Shown here: positions 28,329-37,155 of the stretch, piece by piece | How the letters are laid out: every line of letters starts with the position of its first letter | Position numbering within the stretch: position 1 is the first letter of the stretch | NCBI GenBank assembly: GCA_004282745.1 | Contig: SHMT01000007.1 | Span: forward strand, 62,001 to 126,000 | Reading direction: 5' to 3' | Length of the DNA stretch: 64,000 nucleotides | Source: Candidatus Scalindua sp. SCAELEC01 | GTDB lineage: Bacteria; Planctomycetota; Brocadiia; Brocadiales; Scalinduaceae | The notes under the pieces: generated by a model | What the model saw: the letters and a program-made list of their open reading frames with translations, nothing else | Told to the model about the DNA's origin: nothing | The model's database searches: none | Translations under genes and position numbers: made by a program

Positions 28329-28507
28329 CAGTGCTTTCACCGAAAGGTGTGCATACCCAATTTTTGTAGATGAAAAAGGTGGATTCACGCCTGCCGTCGG
28401 GCAGGAAGGACGAAGGACGAATCCACATATACACGGTACCACGCTTGATTTACAAAGCATTGGGGGATACTCCCACCGAAAGAGCTTAGAAAGAAAGAGG
28501 TAATAAG
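28329..28507 (+). other. Spacer between rhuM and fic with a short palindromic repeat
   Basis: Contains GTGGATTC...GAATCCAC arms around a GCCTGCCGTCGGGCAGG core (28379-28427). A 60-codon frame runs through it but has no family resemblance. Confidence 0.4.
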
Positions 28508-29248
28508 ATGGATTTCGAAAAGCTGGACCAATTGAAGCAGAGGCTGGACTCCTTTCGTCCTCTGCCTGTCGAGATCATGAGAAACCTGCACGACGATCTG
28601 GTTTTGCGCTGGACATACAATTCCAACGCCATCGAGGGCAATACCCTGACCCTTAAGGAAACCAGAGTAGTTCTTGAAGGGATTACTATCGGCGGAAAAA
28701 CCCTGAGGGAGCACCTGGAGGTGATCAACCATCGTGAAACAATTTTGTATGTGGAAGAGTTGGCGCGGCAGAAGGAAGCGCTCTCCGAATGGCAGATCAA
28801 ATCTCTGCATCAACTTATTCTCAAGAAGATCGACGATGCCAATGCCGGAAGATACCGCACCATAAACGTTACTATTTCCGGCGCTACGCACAGGCCGCCC
28901 GACCATTTCAGGCTGGCGGAAGAGATGGCCGGCTTCATTAGCTGGTATAAGACTAAAGGCCGGGACCTCCATCCGGTTGAGCGTGCCGCCCTTGTTCATG
29001 CGGATTTTGTCAAGATCCATCCCTTTGTCGACGGAAATGGCCGCACCTCGCGCCTGCTCATGAATCTGGAACTGATGAAATCTGGATTCCCCCCGGCGGT
29101 TCTGCCCGTCGAGAAACGGTTGGCCTATTACGAGGCGCTGGATACTGCCCACACCCGGGAGAATTACGAGCCATTTCTTGCCTTGATTTTTGAGGTTGTA
29201 GAGCAGAGTTTTGAGCCTTACTGGTTTGCGCTGGGAGAGAAAGCGTGA
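28508..29248 (+). CDS. Fic family AMP-transferase
   Basis: A 246-residue Fic protein. The active-site loop HPFVDGNGRTSR lies at about residues 178-189, and the N-terminal inhibitory helix SNAIEGN (residues 39-45) matches (S/T)xxxE(G/N), so it is an auto-inhibited class II Fic. It would transfer AMP from ATP to a protein Ser, Thr or Tyr. The GGTAATAAG before the ATG gives a modest ribosome binding site. It is separated from rhuM by about 180 bp that contains a short hairpin-forming repeat. Confidence 0.92.
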   Translation: MDFEKLDQLKQRLDSFRPLPVEIMRNLHDDLVLRWTYNSNAIEGNTLTLKETRVVLEGITIGGKTLREHLEVINHRETILYVEELARQKEALSEWQIKSLHQLILKKIDDANAGRYRTINVTISGATHRPPDHFRLAEEMAGFISWYKTKGRDLHPVERAALVHADFVKIHPFVDGNGRTSRLLMNLELMKSGFPPAVLPVEKRLAYYEALDTAHTRENYEPFLALIFEVVEQSFEPYWFALGEKA

Positions 29249-29295
29249 AAAATGGTTTATGCCTGCACAATTAACACATATTTTTATTAAAACGT

Positions 29296-29332
29296 CTTAT
29301 ACTTGTCATTCTCGCATGCTTTTAGCGGGAAT
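29296..29332 (+). repeat. Short GTCATTCCCGC-type palindrome
   Basis: TTGTCATTCTCGC and GCGGGAATGACAA arms enclose a TGCTTTTA loop. The same hairpin family recurs inside the element at 39772-39937. Confidence 0.6.
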
Positions 29333-29357
29333 GACAAAAAGGGGAAAAAAGATCAAA

Positions 29358-29468
29358 AGCAAATCAGAAGCCAACAAGACCCATCATGAGGTCGGCGCCA
29401 GGGTACGTCAGACCATCAAGGAACTTGGCGGTACTATGCCAGAGGAGTTGCCTGCGCCGGAGAAGAGC
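29358..29468 (+). pseudogene. Fragment of DNA-damage-inducible protein D gene (dinD)
   Basis: The 37 codons from about 29358 read KSEANKTHHEVGARVRQ followed by IKELGGTMPEELPAP. This closely matches the C-terminal end of DinD (known pattern VRQTIxELGGTMPEELPTP). The N-terminal BRO-like domain and most of the gene are missing, replaced by a palindromic repeat. The open frame around it (29211-29510) is therefore accidental. Confidence 0.7.
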
Positions 29469-29615
29469 GCATTTGTAGGAGCACACAGGGCAGTGTGCGC
29501 GAAACCGTAAGTTTTACTGACCTTGAAGCAATACTTTTTCCGCTTCCACCGCTGATATACCAAAAAAAATAGCAGAAACCTTAAACACCGCCCCGGCAGG
29601 AAATCAACTGCAAAT

Positions 29616-30575
29616 GTGAATGGTGGCTATATTGTTTTTGGTATTGCAAACCGACCTCATACTTTGAGGGGATTACAAGGAGCGAATTTAGAAACTTTTG
29701 AACGTCTTGACCCCGAACAGCTAACTAATCATTTCAATGAGCATTTTTCTCCTGAAATAGAATGGAGTATACATCAATATGAGCTTGAAGAAAAGGTATA
29801 CGGCCTGCTTTATGTAAACGAGTCTAAAAGCAAGCCGGTAATTTGTTGCAAGAATGCGGGCAACGAGCTAAAAGAGGGAGATATTTATTACCGATATAGA
29901 GGACGCACTCAACGTATTAAGTACCCTGAACTCCGTGCGATTCTTGATGCACGGCGTGAATACGAACAACAAATATGGATGCGGCATATCTCAAACATTG
30001 CCCAGATAGGTGTTCGTAATGTTTGTATATTCGATCTTCACACAGGCCAAGTTACAGGGTCTGGCGGGTCATTTCTCATCGAAGAATCACTTCTCAGTCA
30101 ATTGTCTTTCATAAAAGAAGGCGAGTTTTCTGAAGTGAAAGGCAAGCCGGCACTCAAGCTAATTGGTAATGTCGAATCAATTGGTACCATTCCTTCGCGT
30201 ATCGGCAAGAAACAGATTGTAAAAACAAAAGGGATTCGCGTAGGGGATATCGTCGGAACCTTCTTGAACAAAAGTCCTGTCACAGAGCCACATGAGTTTA
30301 TCAAACAAATATGTTTTGAAAGCACGGCTTTTCTACCTGTTTATTATTACATGCATTTGGCAGGTCTTGATAGAGACAATACTATTGAGATGTTAAATAG
30401 TGTTGTTTCAAGGTCAACATCCAAGGCAAAACTTAAAGAACGACTAACGAACAAATCAACTCAACAGTTAAGCCTGTCTAATGTTGATACTTCTTCTGCT
30501 AAAAAGAAACGCGAATTTGCAATGCAACTGATAAACAACTCTGTGGATCCAATGTTGTCTGGTAAAAAACCTTGA
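29616..30575 (+). CDS. AlbA_2 / Schlafen-type domain protein, probably N-terminally truncated
   Basis: From a GTG at 29616 the 319-residue product starts inside an AlbA_2 domain (NGGYIVFGIANRPHTLRGL). In intact homologues this is preceded by about 50 residues containing EFK and AFAN motifs, which are not seen here in the same frame. The sequence continues with EGDIYYRYRGRTQRIKYPEL as in helicase-like Schlafen AAA_4 proteins and then an unrecognised C-terminal region. The upstream in-frame stop at 29553 leaves room for only about 20 more codons. It is likely a truncated, possibly inactive gene. Nucleic-acid binding is inferred from the family. Confidence 0.6.
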   Translation: MNGGYIVFGIANRPHTLRGLQGANLETFERLDPEQLTNHFNEHFSPEIEWSIHQYELEEKVYGLLYVNESKSKPVICCKNAGNELKEGDIYYRYRGRTQRIKYPELRAILDARREYEQQIWMRHISNIAQIGVRNVCIFDLHTGQVTGSGGSFLIEESLLSQLSFIKEGEFSEVKGKPALKLIGNVESIGTIPSRIGKKQIVKTKGIRVGDIVGTFLNKSPVTEPHEFIKQICFESTAFLPVYYYMHLAGLDRDNTIEMLNSVVSRSTSKAKLKERLTNKSTQQLSLSNVDTSSAKKKREFAMQLINNSVDPMLSGKKP

Positions 30576-30762
30576 GTACTGTCTACAGGCAGTACGGGGA
30601 CTCTCTATCGAAGAAATATCGAATCACTCTGTATATCTATGCAAAATAATGCAAGCTTGGTTTAATCAGTACTACGCATCTTCCAAAGGAACTATAGCGA
30701 ATTATCTTCGCCGGGCAATCTGCTGGATTGATGAAGCGATGTATGGAGGAGAGGGTAAATAA
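30546..30762 (+). other. Possible small ORF overlapping the AlbA_2 gene end, then a short relic start
   Basis: In a frame overlapping the end of the preceding gene, an open stretch reads LEYCLQAVRGLSIEEISNHS and later ANYLRRAICWIDEAMYGGEG before a TAA at 30760; the first ATG is at 30649. It ends in a GGAGG-preceded ATG at 30762 that opens a 19-codon relic frame (MKDKLPNLAKPKPKK). No family was recognised. The coupled stop/start suggests the remains of an operon rather than chance. Confidence 0.3.
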
Positions 30763-30903
30763 TGAAAGACAAATTGCCCAACCTGGCCAAGCCAAAACCA
30801 AAAAAGGAATGTATGTCTTAAGGTAAAACCGCTTTCAGCGGGTTGTCATTCATCAGTCTTAATTTGAATAGTATAGTCTTTTTGAGCCTTCAGTATTTTA
30901 CTT

Positions 30904-31385
30904 TAACGCAGAGGATGCAGAGGGTATAAATACTGATGTTAAATATGAAGGGAGCTCTTCATTATGCATGAAAACGAGATATCAGAAAATATAATCGGTG
31001 CTGCAATAGAAGTACATCGTATTTTGGGACCAGGACTTCTAGAATCTGTTTATGAAGATGCGCTTTGCCATGAGTTACATCTGAGAGGTTCGCAATTTAA
31101 AAGACAACAGAGTGTACCAATTCCTTATAAAGGAATCAAGCTCGGAACAGAACTTCGCTTGGACTTATTAGTAGAAGATAAGGTGATTGTAGATTTGAAA
31201 GCTAAAGAAGACTTAACAACGCTAGATAAGCCGAAACTGCTGACATATTTACGGCTTGGTGATAAACATTTAGGTTTGATAATCAATTTTCATGTTGAAG
31301 TATTACGAGATGGGATTTTCCGGGTAGTCAACAAATTACAGTAAGTTCCCAATAAACTCTGCGACCTCTGCGCCTCTGCGTTAAG
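30904..31385. mobile_element. GxxExxY cassette bounded by inverted GCAGAGG repeats
   Basis: Left end TAACGCAGAGGATGCAGAGG (30904-30923) and right end ending CGCCTCTGCGTTAAG (31357-31385) are inverted copies of each other. They enclose exactly one gene. The same ends without a gene are at 43336-43460, and an analogous GCAAAG-type pair lies at 41927-42010. I infer a mobile cassette; the mechanism is not known. Confidence 0.5.
30964..31344 (+). CDS. GxxExxY protein (PD-(D/E)XK-like)
   Basis: A 126-residue protein with the family signature: IIGAAIEVHRILGPGLLESVY (residues about 10-30, G-x-x-x-E-V-H), RLDLLVEDKVIVDLKAKEDL (D...K nuclease-like core) and the ending LGLIINF. The fold is predicted to be PD-(D/E)XK-like (PF13366). 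AGGGAGCTC precedes the ATG. Function is unsettled; such genes are often flanked by repeated DNA, as here, so it may promote its own mobility or repair. Confidence 0.9.
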   Translation: MHENEISENIIGAAIEVHRILGPGLLESVYEDALCHELHLRGSQFKRQQSVPIPYKGIKLGTELRLDLLVEDKVIVDLKAKEDLTTLDKPKLLTYLRLGDKHLGLIINFHVEVLRDGIFRVVNKLQ

Positions 31386-31770
31386 GTAACTTAATTTTCA
31401 GTTTAAACATTATCAATTTAACAACTTACAAAACTAACGAAAACATGTTGGTCATTTTGGCGTGGTAAGCGCCTAGGAGATAATTGAATGGAAGGCTTCC
31501 GCTTCAACGAAAAATACCTCTCACAAATTCCAGCGCTTCAGCGTAAAATGTCGCTAACTTATTTTTACTCGCAGGAATAGAATCCGGTCAAATTACAGGA
31601 ATTTTATCAAAAAGTCCCGTGTGCAGGAAACAGTAAAATCAGTTCTTCTCCCGACAGGCGATATTTCTCCCTGTAATGAGAAATATTTTTTCGTGTAATA
31701 AACATCAACGTTGACTATAATGAGACGAGTAGAAAAACTGTTTGTATGAATATTTCGACAAGGAGTTCCG
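31345..31770. other. Intergenic stretch before the first 2-oxoacid oxidoreductase operon
   Basis: Holds the right repeat of the GxxExxY cassette and AT-rich sequence. The promoter of the plus-strand operon should lie near 31690-31750, with GGAG before the ATG at 31771. No gene is seen. Confidence 0.4.
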
Positions 31771-33483
31771 ATGTCTTTCGACCTTACCATCATGATTGCC
31801 GGAGAAGCGGGCCAAGGATTGAATACGCTTTCGAACATACTGCTCAAGGTTCTTGCGAGAAGCGGTTACCACCTGTTTGCATCCCAGGACTATATGTCCA
31901 GAATCCGCGGCGGCCACAACTTCACGAAAATCCGAGTGAGCGATAAGCAGCTTTACTCTCCCGCTTCCGCTTCCCATTTACTCGTTGCACTCAATCAGGA
32001 AAGTGTCGATCTGCACGGCAACCATCTATCCAATCCTTCTCTCATTGTCCACGATCTCGATACGGTACAGGTAAACAAAGCAGGGGGAATATGTGATATT
32101 GCTGTCCCCATCAGAAAAATAGCATTAGATAGCGGCAACGCTCTATATGGTAATTCTGTGGTACTCGGTATTCTTACGGCGCTCTTAAAGCTCGACTTCT
32201 CCATTCTCACAACCATCCTCAAAGCCAGTTTCGCAACAAAATCTGTTGAACATAAAAAAGGAAATATAAAGGCTGCTACTGATGGATTCAAGTACCTCTT
32301 AGACAATTTCCAAGGCCTTAACACTCCTATTGGCAGGGTAAAAGAGAAAAAGAGAATGTTGATAAGTGGTACTGAAGCAATGGCAATAGGAATGATGGCA
32401 GGGGGTCTGCGATTTATCAGCGCATATCCAATGTCCCCCTCTACGGGGGTATTTACCTATGTAACCAATAAAGCCGGAAGACTTAACATCGTATCGGAGC
32501 AGGCGGAGGACGAGATAGCCGCCTGCAATATGGCCCTGGGAGCCTCTGCGGCAGGGGCACGCGCTGCGGTTACAACCTCGGGTGGAGGTCTTTCTCTCAT
32601 GTGCGAAGGCATCAGCCTGTCAGGAATGGCTGAGATCCCCCTCGTAACGGTAAACATGCAAAGGCCAGGGCCTGCAACCGGTTTTCCAACACGCACCGCT
32701 CAGGAAGACCTCGACTTAGTCCTCCATATCGGGCATGGTGAATTTCCCCGTTTTATCTTCGCACCCGGCACAGCAGAAGAGGCCTTTTATACCTCCATAA
32801 TAGCAATGAATCTTGCCGAGAAATATCAGGTACCTGTTTTTCTCCTAGGAGATCAGCATCTGGCAGACAGCTATGTTACTCTCGATAAATTAAACACAAA
32901 CAGGGTGAAATACAGAAGCTATCTAGTTAAAAATGGGACGTTAAAAAAACCTTACCTTCGATACAAAATTACCAAAAGCGGGGTGTCCCCTTTGGCCTAT
33001 TATGGCCAGGAGAAGATACATTTCATTGTAGATAGCCATATTCACACAGAGGATGGACATATTTCAGAAGAGATGAATGTGGCAAAAAAGATGGTAGAAA
33101 AACGATTTAGGAAACTCAATGGCATGAAAAAGGAATTTCCCGGACCAACCTATTATGGTCCGGGAAAAGCTAAAACCCTTTTTGTCTCGTGGGGATCTAC
33201 GTATGGTGCCGTGAGAGAAACGATAGATTGTCTCCTTGCAAAGGGAAAAAGCGTAGCAATGGTTCATTATAATAAAATCTGGCCATTCCCCGTTCAAGAG
33301 TCAATCGAAATCCTCAAATCGAGGAAGGATATCTGTGTTGTTGAGAATAACTATCAGGGGCAATTCGGACGATTACTTCAGAGGGAAACAAATATAAAAA
33401 CCGGAGAACCTATTCTCCGGTATGACGGACGTCCATTTGATGTCCAGTTTATCATTGATACGTTTGAAAAGAGGCAGAAATGA
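31771..33483 (+). CDS. 2-oxoacid:ferredoxin oxidoreductase, fused gamma-alpha subunit (first set)
   Basis: A 570-residue fusion. Residues 1-180 are the gamma domain (IMIAGEAGQGLNTLSNILLK; MSRIRGGHNFTKI). From about 193 comes the alpha pyrimidine-binding domain (GTEAMAIGMMAGGLRFISAYPMSP), with EQAEDEIAACNMALGASAAGAR and the MQRPGPATGFPTRT stretch. The C-terminal domain has SWGSTYGAV and ENNYQGQFGRLL. This architecture is shared by 2-oxoglutarate and branched-chain oxidoreductases; the substrate cannot be fixed from sequence alone. It overlaps the beta subunit gene by 4 bp (ATGA). Confidence 0.9.
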   Translation: MSFDLTIMIAGEAGQGLNTLSNILLKVLARSGYHLFASQDYMSRIRGGHNFTKIRVSDKQLYSPASASHLLVALNQESVDLHGNHLSNPSLIVHDLDTVQVNKAGGICDIAVPIRKIALDSGNALYGNSVVLGILTALLKLDFSILTTILKASFATKSVEHKKGNIKAATDGFKYLLDNFQGLNTPIGRVKEKKRMLISGTEAMAIGMMAGGLRFISAYPMSPSTGVFTYVTNKAGRLNIVSEQAEDEIAACNMALGASAAGARAAVTTSGGGLSLMCEGISLSGMAEIPLVTVNMQRPGPATGFPTRTAQEDLDLVLHIGHGEFPRFIFAPGTAEEAFYTSIIAMNLAEKYQVPVFLLGDQHLADSYVTLDKLNTNRVKYRSYLVKNGTLKKPYLRYKITKSGVSPLAYYGQEKIHFIVDSHIHTEDGHISEEMNVAKKMVEKRFRKLNGMKKEFPGPTYYGPGKAKTLFVSWGSTYGAVRETIDCLLAKGKSVAMVHYNKIWPFPVQESIEILKSRKDICVVENNYQGQFGRLLQRETNIKTGEPILRYDGRPFDVQFIIDTFEKRQK

Positions 33484-34337
33484 CCGAAAAGAATCATTTC
33501 CACTCTTCCGGAGAGAGAGCATGGTGTCCGGGATGTGGAGACTTTGGCATACTCTCATCAGTAGAAAATGCCCTCATGAATTTAGGAAAGAGACCTCATG
33601 AGGTGCTTATTGTTTCAGGAATTGGACAGGCAGCAAAGCTGCCCCATTATATCAATACGAACGGTTTTGACGGGCTGCACGGCAGAGCGCTGCCTGCCGC
33701 CTTTGGCGCAAAAGCGGCAAACCATCGTCTCCAGGTACTCGTCACGAGCGGAGACGGAGATATCTACGGGGAAGGCGGCAATCATTTCATACACGCCATA
33801 CGCAGAAACATTGATATCACCTTAATAGTCCACAATAATCAAATATACGGACTTACTAAGGGACAGGCTTCTCCTACTTCTGATTTGGGAATGGTAACAA
33901 AAACTCAGCCCAATGGAGTGAGCACCATCCCTTTTAATTCACTGGCGATTGCGATTACGCTGGATGCCGTTTTCGTTGCGAGAAGCTTTTCACGAGAAAT
34001 GGAATTTACGACACAATTAATAGAGGAAGGGGTTCGCACCCCGGGCTTTTCACTTATCGAAATACTTCAGCCGTGCGTCTCTTTTAACACCGTCAACACA
34101 TACAAATGGTATAGTGAGAGGGTATATAAACTTGACAGTCCGTATGATCCTGCAGATAAATTACAGGCATACAAAAAATCGGGTGAATGGGGAGAGAAGA
34201 TTCCCATAGGTGTTCTCTACAAAAAACCAAGAAGAACTTTTTTGGATAACCAATTTAAACCAAAAGATCTCCCCTTATTTCAGAGAAAAACAGTTATGAA
34301 AGAGATTATTTCATTAACGAATGAGTTGTTTGAATAA
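33480..34337 (+). CDS. 2-oxoacid:ferredoxin oxidoreductase, beta subunit (first set)
   Basis: A 285-residue thiamin-diphosphate subunit. WCPGCGDFGIL near residue 16 gives Cys ligands, SGIGQAAKLPHY and NGFDGLHGRALPAAFG follow, and the TPP motif GDGDIYGEGGNHFIHAIRRN ends in NNQIYGLTKGQ. No separate ferredoxin (delta) gene is attached, so an external ferredoxin is the electron acceptor, as usual for KorAB-type enzymes. Combined with the preceding gene it oxidatively decarboxylates a 2-oxoacid to the acyl-CoA or runs in reverse. Confidence 0.9.
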   Translation: MTEKNHFHSSGERAWCPGCGDFGILSSVENALMNLGKRPHEVLIVSGIGQAAKLPHYINTNGFDGLHGRALPAAFGAKAANHRLQVLVTSGDGDIYGEGGNHFIHAIRRNIDITLIVHNNQIYGLTKGQASPTSDLGMVTKTQPNGVSTIPFNSLAIAITLDAVFVARSFSREMEFTTQLIEEGVRTPGFSLIEILQPCVSFNTVNTYKWYSERVYKLDSPYDPADKLQAYKKSGEWGEKIPIGVLYKKPRRTFLDNQFKPKDLPLFQRKTVMKEIISLTNELFE

Positions 34338-34468
34338 GCAATTTTTTCTTTGTTAAAATAGGTAGTTTTAGTATGGTATAGATAGAGTTTGAGCCGCGTT
34401 TGTGTTAACGGGCTTCTTTGACCTCCAAGTAAATATTGGTTTTACTTTAACATAAATGGAGTGGTGAG

Positions 34469-36157
34469 ATGAGTATAGAGAGTGCAGACAACAATTCATA
34501 CAAGTCTACAGACAAGATCGACAGGAAGTGGATTGACATCAACATCCCCTGTAGTGATGCCTGTCCCATAATGACTGATATCCCAGGTTACATCCAGGCT
34601 ATTATGGAAGGTGATTATAAAACCGCTTACCGTATCAATAGAGAGGATAACGTGCTACCTGGTGTCTTGGGCCGTATTTGTAACCGTCCCTGTGAACCGG
34701 TCTGTCGGCACGGTCGTGATGGACTTGGCGACCCTGTATCTATCTGTTTCCTGAAGCGTTCTGCCGCCGACTATGGGATGGAACCCGTAAAGGCGAAAAT
34801 AGAACCAAATGGCAAAAAAGTTTGTATCATTGGCGCCGGACCTGCCGGATTAACGGCTGCCAATGATCTTGCCTTAAAGGGATACCAGGTAACGATCCTT
34901 GAGCAATTCGAACAACCGGGAGGAATGTTACGGTACGGCATCCCACAATTTCGACTCCCCTATGATATCGTTGCCGCAGATGTAAAGTCTATTACCGATC
35001 TCGGTGTAACGATTAAGACCAATGTTCGAATTGAAGATCAAAGAGAGTTCGAGAAATTAAAAAAAGAGTATAATGCCGTGATTCTGGCAGGTGGATGTAT
35101 GCTTCCCAAACAGATCTCTATCCCTGGAATGGATAGCAAGGGGGTCTATTTGGGTCTCGATTTTATGGCTACCGCAAACAGGGAAGAATTTGATACACCT
35201 CTTGAAAAGGTAATCGTTATCGGTGGAGGGTTTACTGCTGTGGATTGTACTCGCATGTCCTACCGTTTAGGTGCCAAAAGAATTACACTAGTATACCGCA
35301 GAACAAAAAACGATATGTATGTGGGCGAGCATGAACTTGATGTGATGGAAACTGAAGGAATCAAATTGATCTATTTAGCCTCTCCGGTACTCATCGAAGC
35401 ACAAAACGGTATTGTAGCAGGTGTAAGGTTCATTAACAATTCTCTTGGCGATGATCATTCAATAACTCCGATTGAAGGATCTGAATTCTTTGTCGAAGCA
35501 GACACGATCATTTTTGCAATCGGACAAAAGGCAGAGGAGAATATTTTTGGTAACAGCCGCATACAAAATAAGGACTTTTTTGTAACCGGTGATTTCAGGA
35601 ACGGTTCTTCCACGGTGATTGAGGCCGCAGCTGATGGACGTAAGGTTGCCAGAAAGGTACATGACTCCCTTTCTGATAGTAAAGGATTGCAAGATGTCAT
35701 CGTAATAAGTGAAGTAAAAGATACGGGGAGGAAGCGGGAGTATGATTTTATACCTGTCCAACCCATGGGAACAACGCACATGCATGATAGACGGATCAAA
35801 AATAGTGAGGTAGAAACGGGGTACACGAAAGAGCAGTCTGTGATAGAAGCCCAACGCTGTTATCTCTGCCATTACAATTTTCAAATCGATATCAAACGTT
35901 GCATTTATTGCCTGGCCTGTATCGATGTAATGCCGGTAGATTGCATAAAAATGGCAAAGGACATCAAGGTAACGGAGGATGGAGATTTGCACTATATTGA
36001 GACAAAAAAATGGGATGAGGTAGAGGCCATTACTATCGACAACGACAACTGTATTCGTTGCGGAAACTGCGTCCGGGCATGCCCCGTAGATTGTATCTCC
36101 ATTTCCAAATACAAGCTGGAACAGGTGGAAAAGTATAAAGGAGCCGATATCAGGTGA
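34469..36157 (+). CDS. GltD/NfnB-like flavoprotein with C-terminal ferredoxin domain
   Basis: A 562-residue protein. The N-terminal [4Fe-4S] domain has PCSDACPIMTDIPGYI and GRICNRPCEPVCRHG. A FAD domain follows (IIGAGPAGLTAANDLALKGY, about residue 118) and an NAD(P) domain (VIVIGGGFTAVDCTR, about residue 249). A two-cluster ferredoxin closes it (CIYCLACIDVMPVDC; CIRCGNCVRACPVDC). Resemblance is to the glutamate synthase small subunit and its free-standing relatives such as NfnB. Placed directly before a second set of 2-oxoacid oxidoreductase genes, it could pass electrons between their ferredoxin clusters and NAD(P)H. GAGTGGTGAG gives a weak ribosome site at the ATG. Confidence 0.88.
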   Translation: MSIESADNNSYKSTDKIDRKWIDINIPCSDACPIMTDIPGYIQAIMEGDYKTAYRINREDNVLPGVLGRICNRPCEPVCRHGRDGLGDPVSICFLKRSAADYGMEPVKAKIEPNGKKVCIIGAGPAGLTAANDLALKGYQVTILEQFEQPGGMLRYGIPQFRLPYDIVAADVKSITDLGVTIKTNVRIEDQREFEKLKKEYNAVILAGGCMLPKQISIPGMDSKGVYLGLDFMATANREEFDTPLEKVIVIGGGFTAVDCTRMSYRLGAKRITLVYRRTKNDMYVGEHELDVMETEGIKLIYLASPVLIEAQNGIVAGVRFINNSLGDDHSITPIEGSEFFVEADTIIFAIGQKAEENIFGNSRIQNKDFFVTGDFRNGSSTVIEAAADGRKVARKVHDSLSDSKGLQDVIVISEVKDTGRKREYDFIPVQPMGTTHMHDRRIKNSEVETGYTKEQSVIEAQRCYLCHYNFQIDIKRCIYCLACIDVMPVDCIKMAKDIKVTEDGDLHYIETKKWDEVEAITIDNDNCIRCGNCVRACPVDCISISKYKLEQVEKYKGADIR

Positions 36158-37155
36158 AGAGTGTCATTATTGGTGCCGGAGTCGCTGGAATAACGGCCGC
36201 CAAAACCATCAAAGAGATAGACAGAGATGCCGAAGTGGTCGTTATCGGAGATGAGATGTTTCTCCCATACAAGCGCTATTTGCTGACGGAACTGCTGTGC
36301 GGTTTATTAACTCAAGATGATTTAATATTCCTGTCTCTGGAATTATTGCATAAACTGGATATCAAACTGCGCATGGGAGAATCCGTTAAATCCATCGAAC
36401 CGTCGAAAAAGTTAATCACGCTCCATCATAACGAAATCATACCCTATGATAAACTCCTCATTGCCACCGGGTGCATACCGAGCCTAGGGCTTATATTACG
36501 CCCCTACAAGAGTTACATCCAACACTATTACTCTCTGAATGATATCCTGGTATTGAAAAATAGATTGCCAGAAATTAAAAAGTGTATTGTTTTCGGGAAA
36601 GGCGTAAGTTGTTTAGATTTGATTAGCGGATTGTACAATCTTGAAAAACAGATTACTTATATTACGAAAGGAAAACGTGCCCATTTTGGTTTGAAAGAAT
36701 CTGAATTTAAGGACAAATTGCATGATTTTCTGGAAGAGAAGGGAATAGACATAGTAACGGAGGATAGAATTGTATCAATTGATACGTCAAAACACGGTTA
36801 CCGGGTCGATACATTAAGGCAAAAGAAACTCACTGCTGATATTATTTTTGGGTGGGACCATTATACACCCAATATTTCATGTATCGAGAATACATCAATC
36901 AAAAAAAGACTAGGTATCCTCGTGAACGCTCGACTGGAAACATCCGAGAAAGATATCTATGCAGCCGGAGATTGTATGGAGATATACAACCCGTGCTTAA
37001 AAAAATACTGGATAAATTTTGGTTTTCCAAATGCATTGGAACAGGGAAGAGTTGCTGGAGAAAACATGTTGGGCCGAGAAGAAGAGTATAAAATATATGA
37101 AACCATTACCTTTAACCTGATGGGAAAATCACTAAAGGCACGGTGGTGGAAATGA
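36154..37155 (+). CDS. NAD(P)/FAD-dependent oxidoreductase (rubredoxin/nitrite-reductase flavoprotein fold)
   Basis: A 333-residue pyridine nucleotide-disulfide family protein begun by a GTG that overlaps the previous stop (GTGA). FAD motif VIIGAGVAGITAAKTIKE at the N-terminus, PYDKLLIATGCIPS in the middle and DIYAAGDCMEIYNP for the second FAD contact are clear. No redox-active CxxxxC pair follows the FAD motif, so it is not a disulfide reductase; it is closer to NADH:rubredoxin reductase or to the flavoprotein part of nitrite reductases. Co-transcription suggests it serves the same electron-transfer unit. Confidence 0.85.
   Translation: MKSVIIGAGVAGITAAKTIKEIDRDAEVVVIGDEMFLPYKRYLLTELLCGLLTQDDLIFLSLELLHKLDIKLRMGESVKSIEPSKKLITLHHNEIIPYDKLLIATGCIPSLGLILRPYKSYIQHYYSLNDILVLKNRLPEIKKCIVFGKGVSCLDLISGLYNLEKQITYITKGKRAHFGLKESEFKDKLHDFLEEKGIDIVTEDRIVSIDTSKHGYRVDTLRQKKLTADIIFGWDHYTPNISCIENTSIKKRLGILVNARLETSEKDIYAAGDCMEIYNPCLKKYWINFGFPNALEQGRVAGENMLGREEEYKIYETITFNLMGKSLKARWWK

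Noticed and set aside
28385-29152. 255-codon minus-strand ORF opposite fic
   Set aside because: It overlaps the whole Fic gene, whose active-site motifs are intact; no family for the reverse frame.
29211-29510. 99-codon plus-strand ORF after fic
   Set aside because: The first half is noise crossing a palindromic repeat; only a 37-codon part is a dinD remnant.
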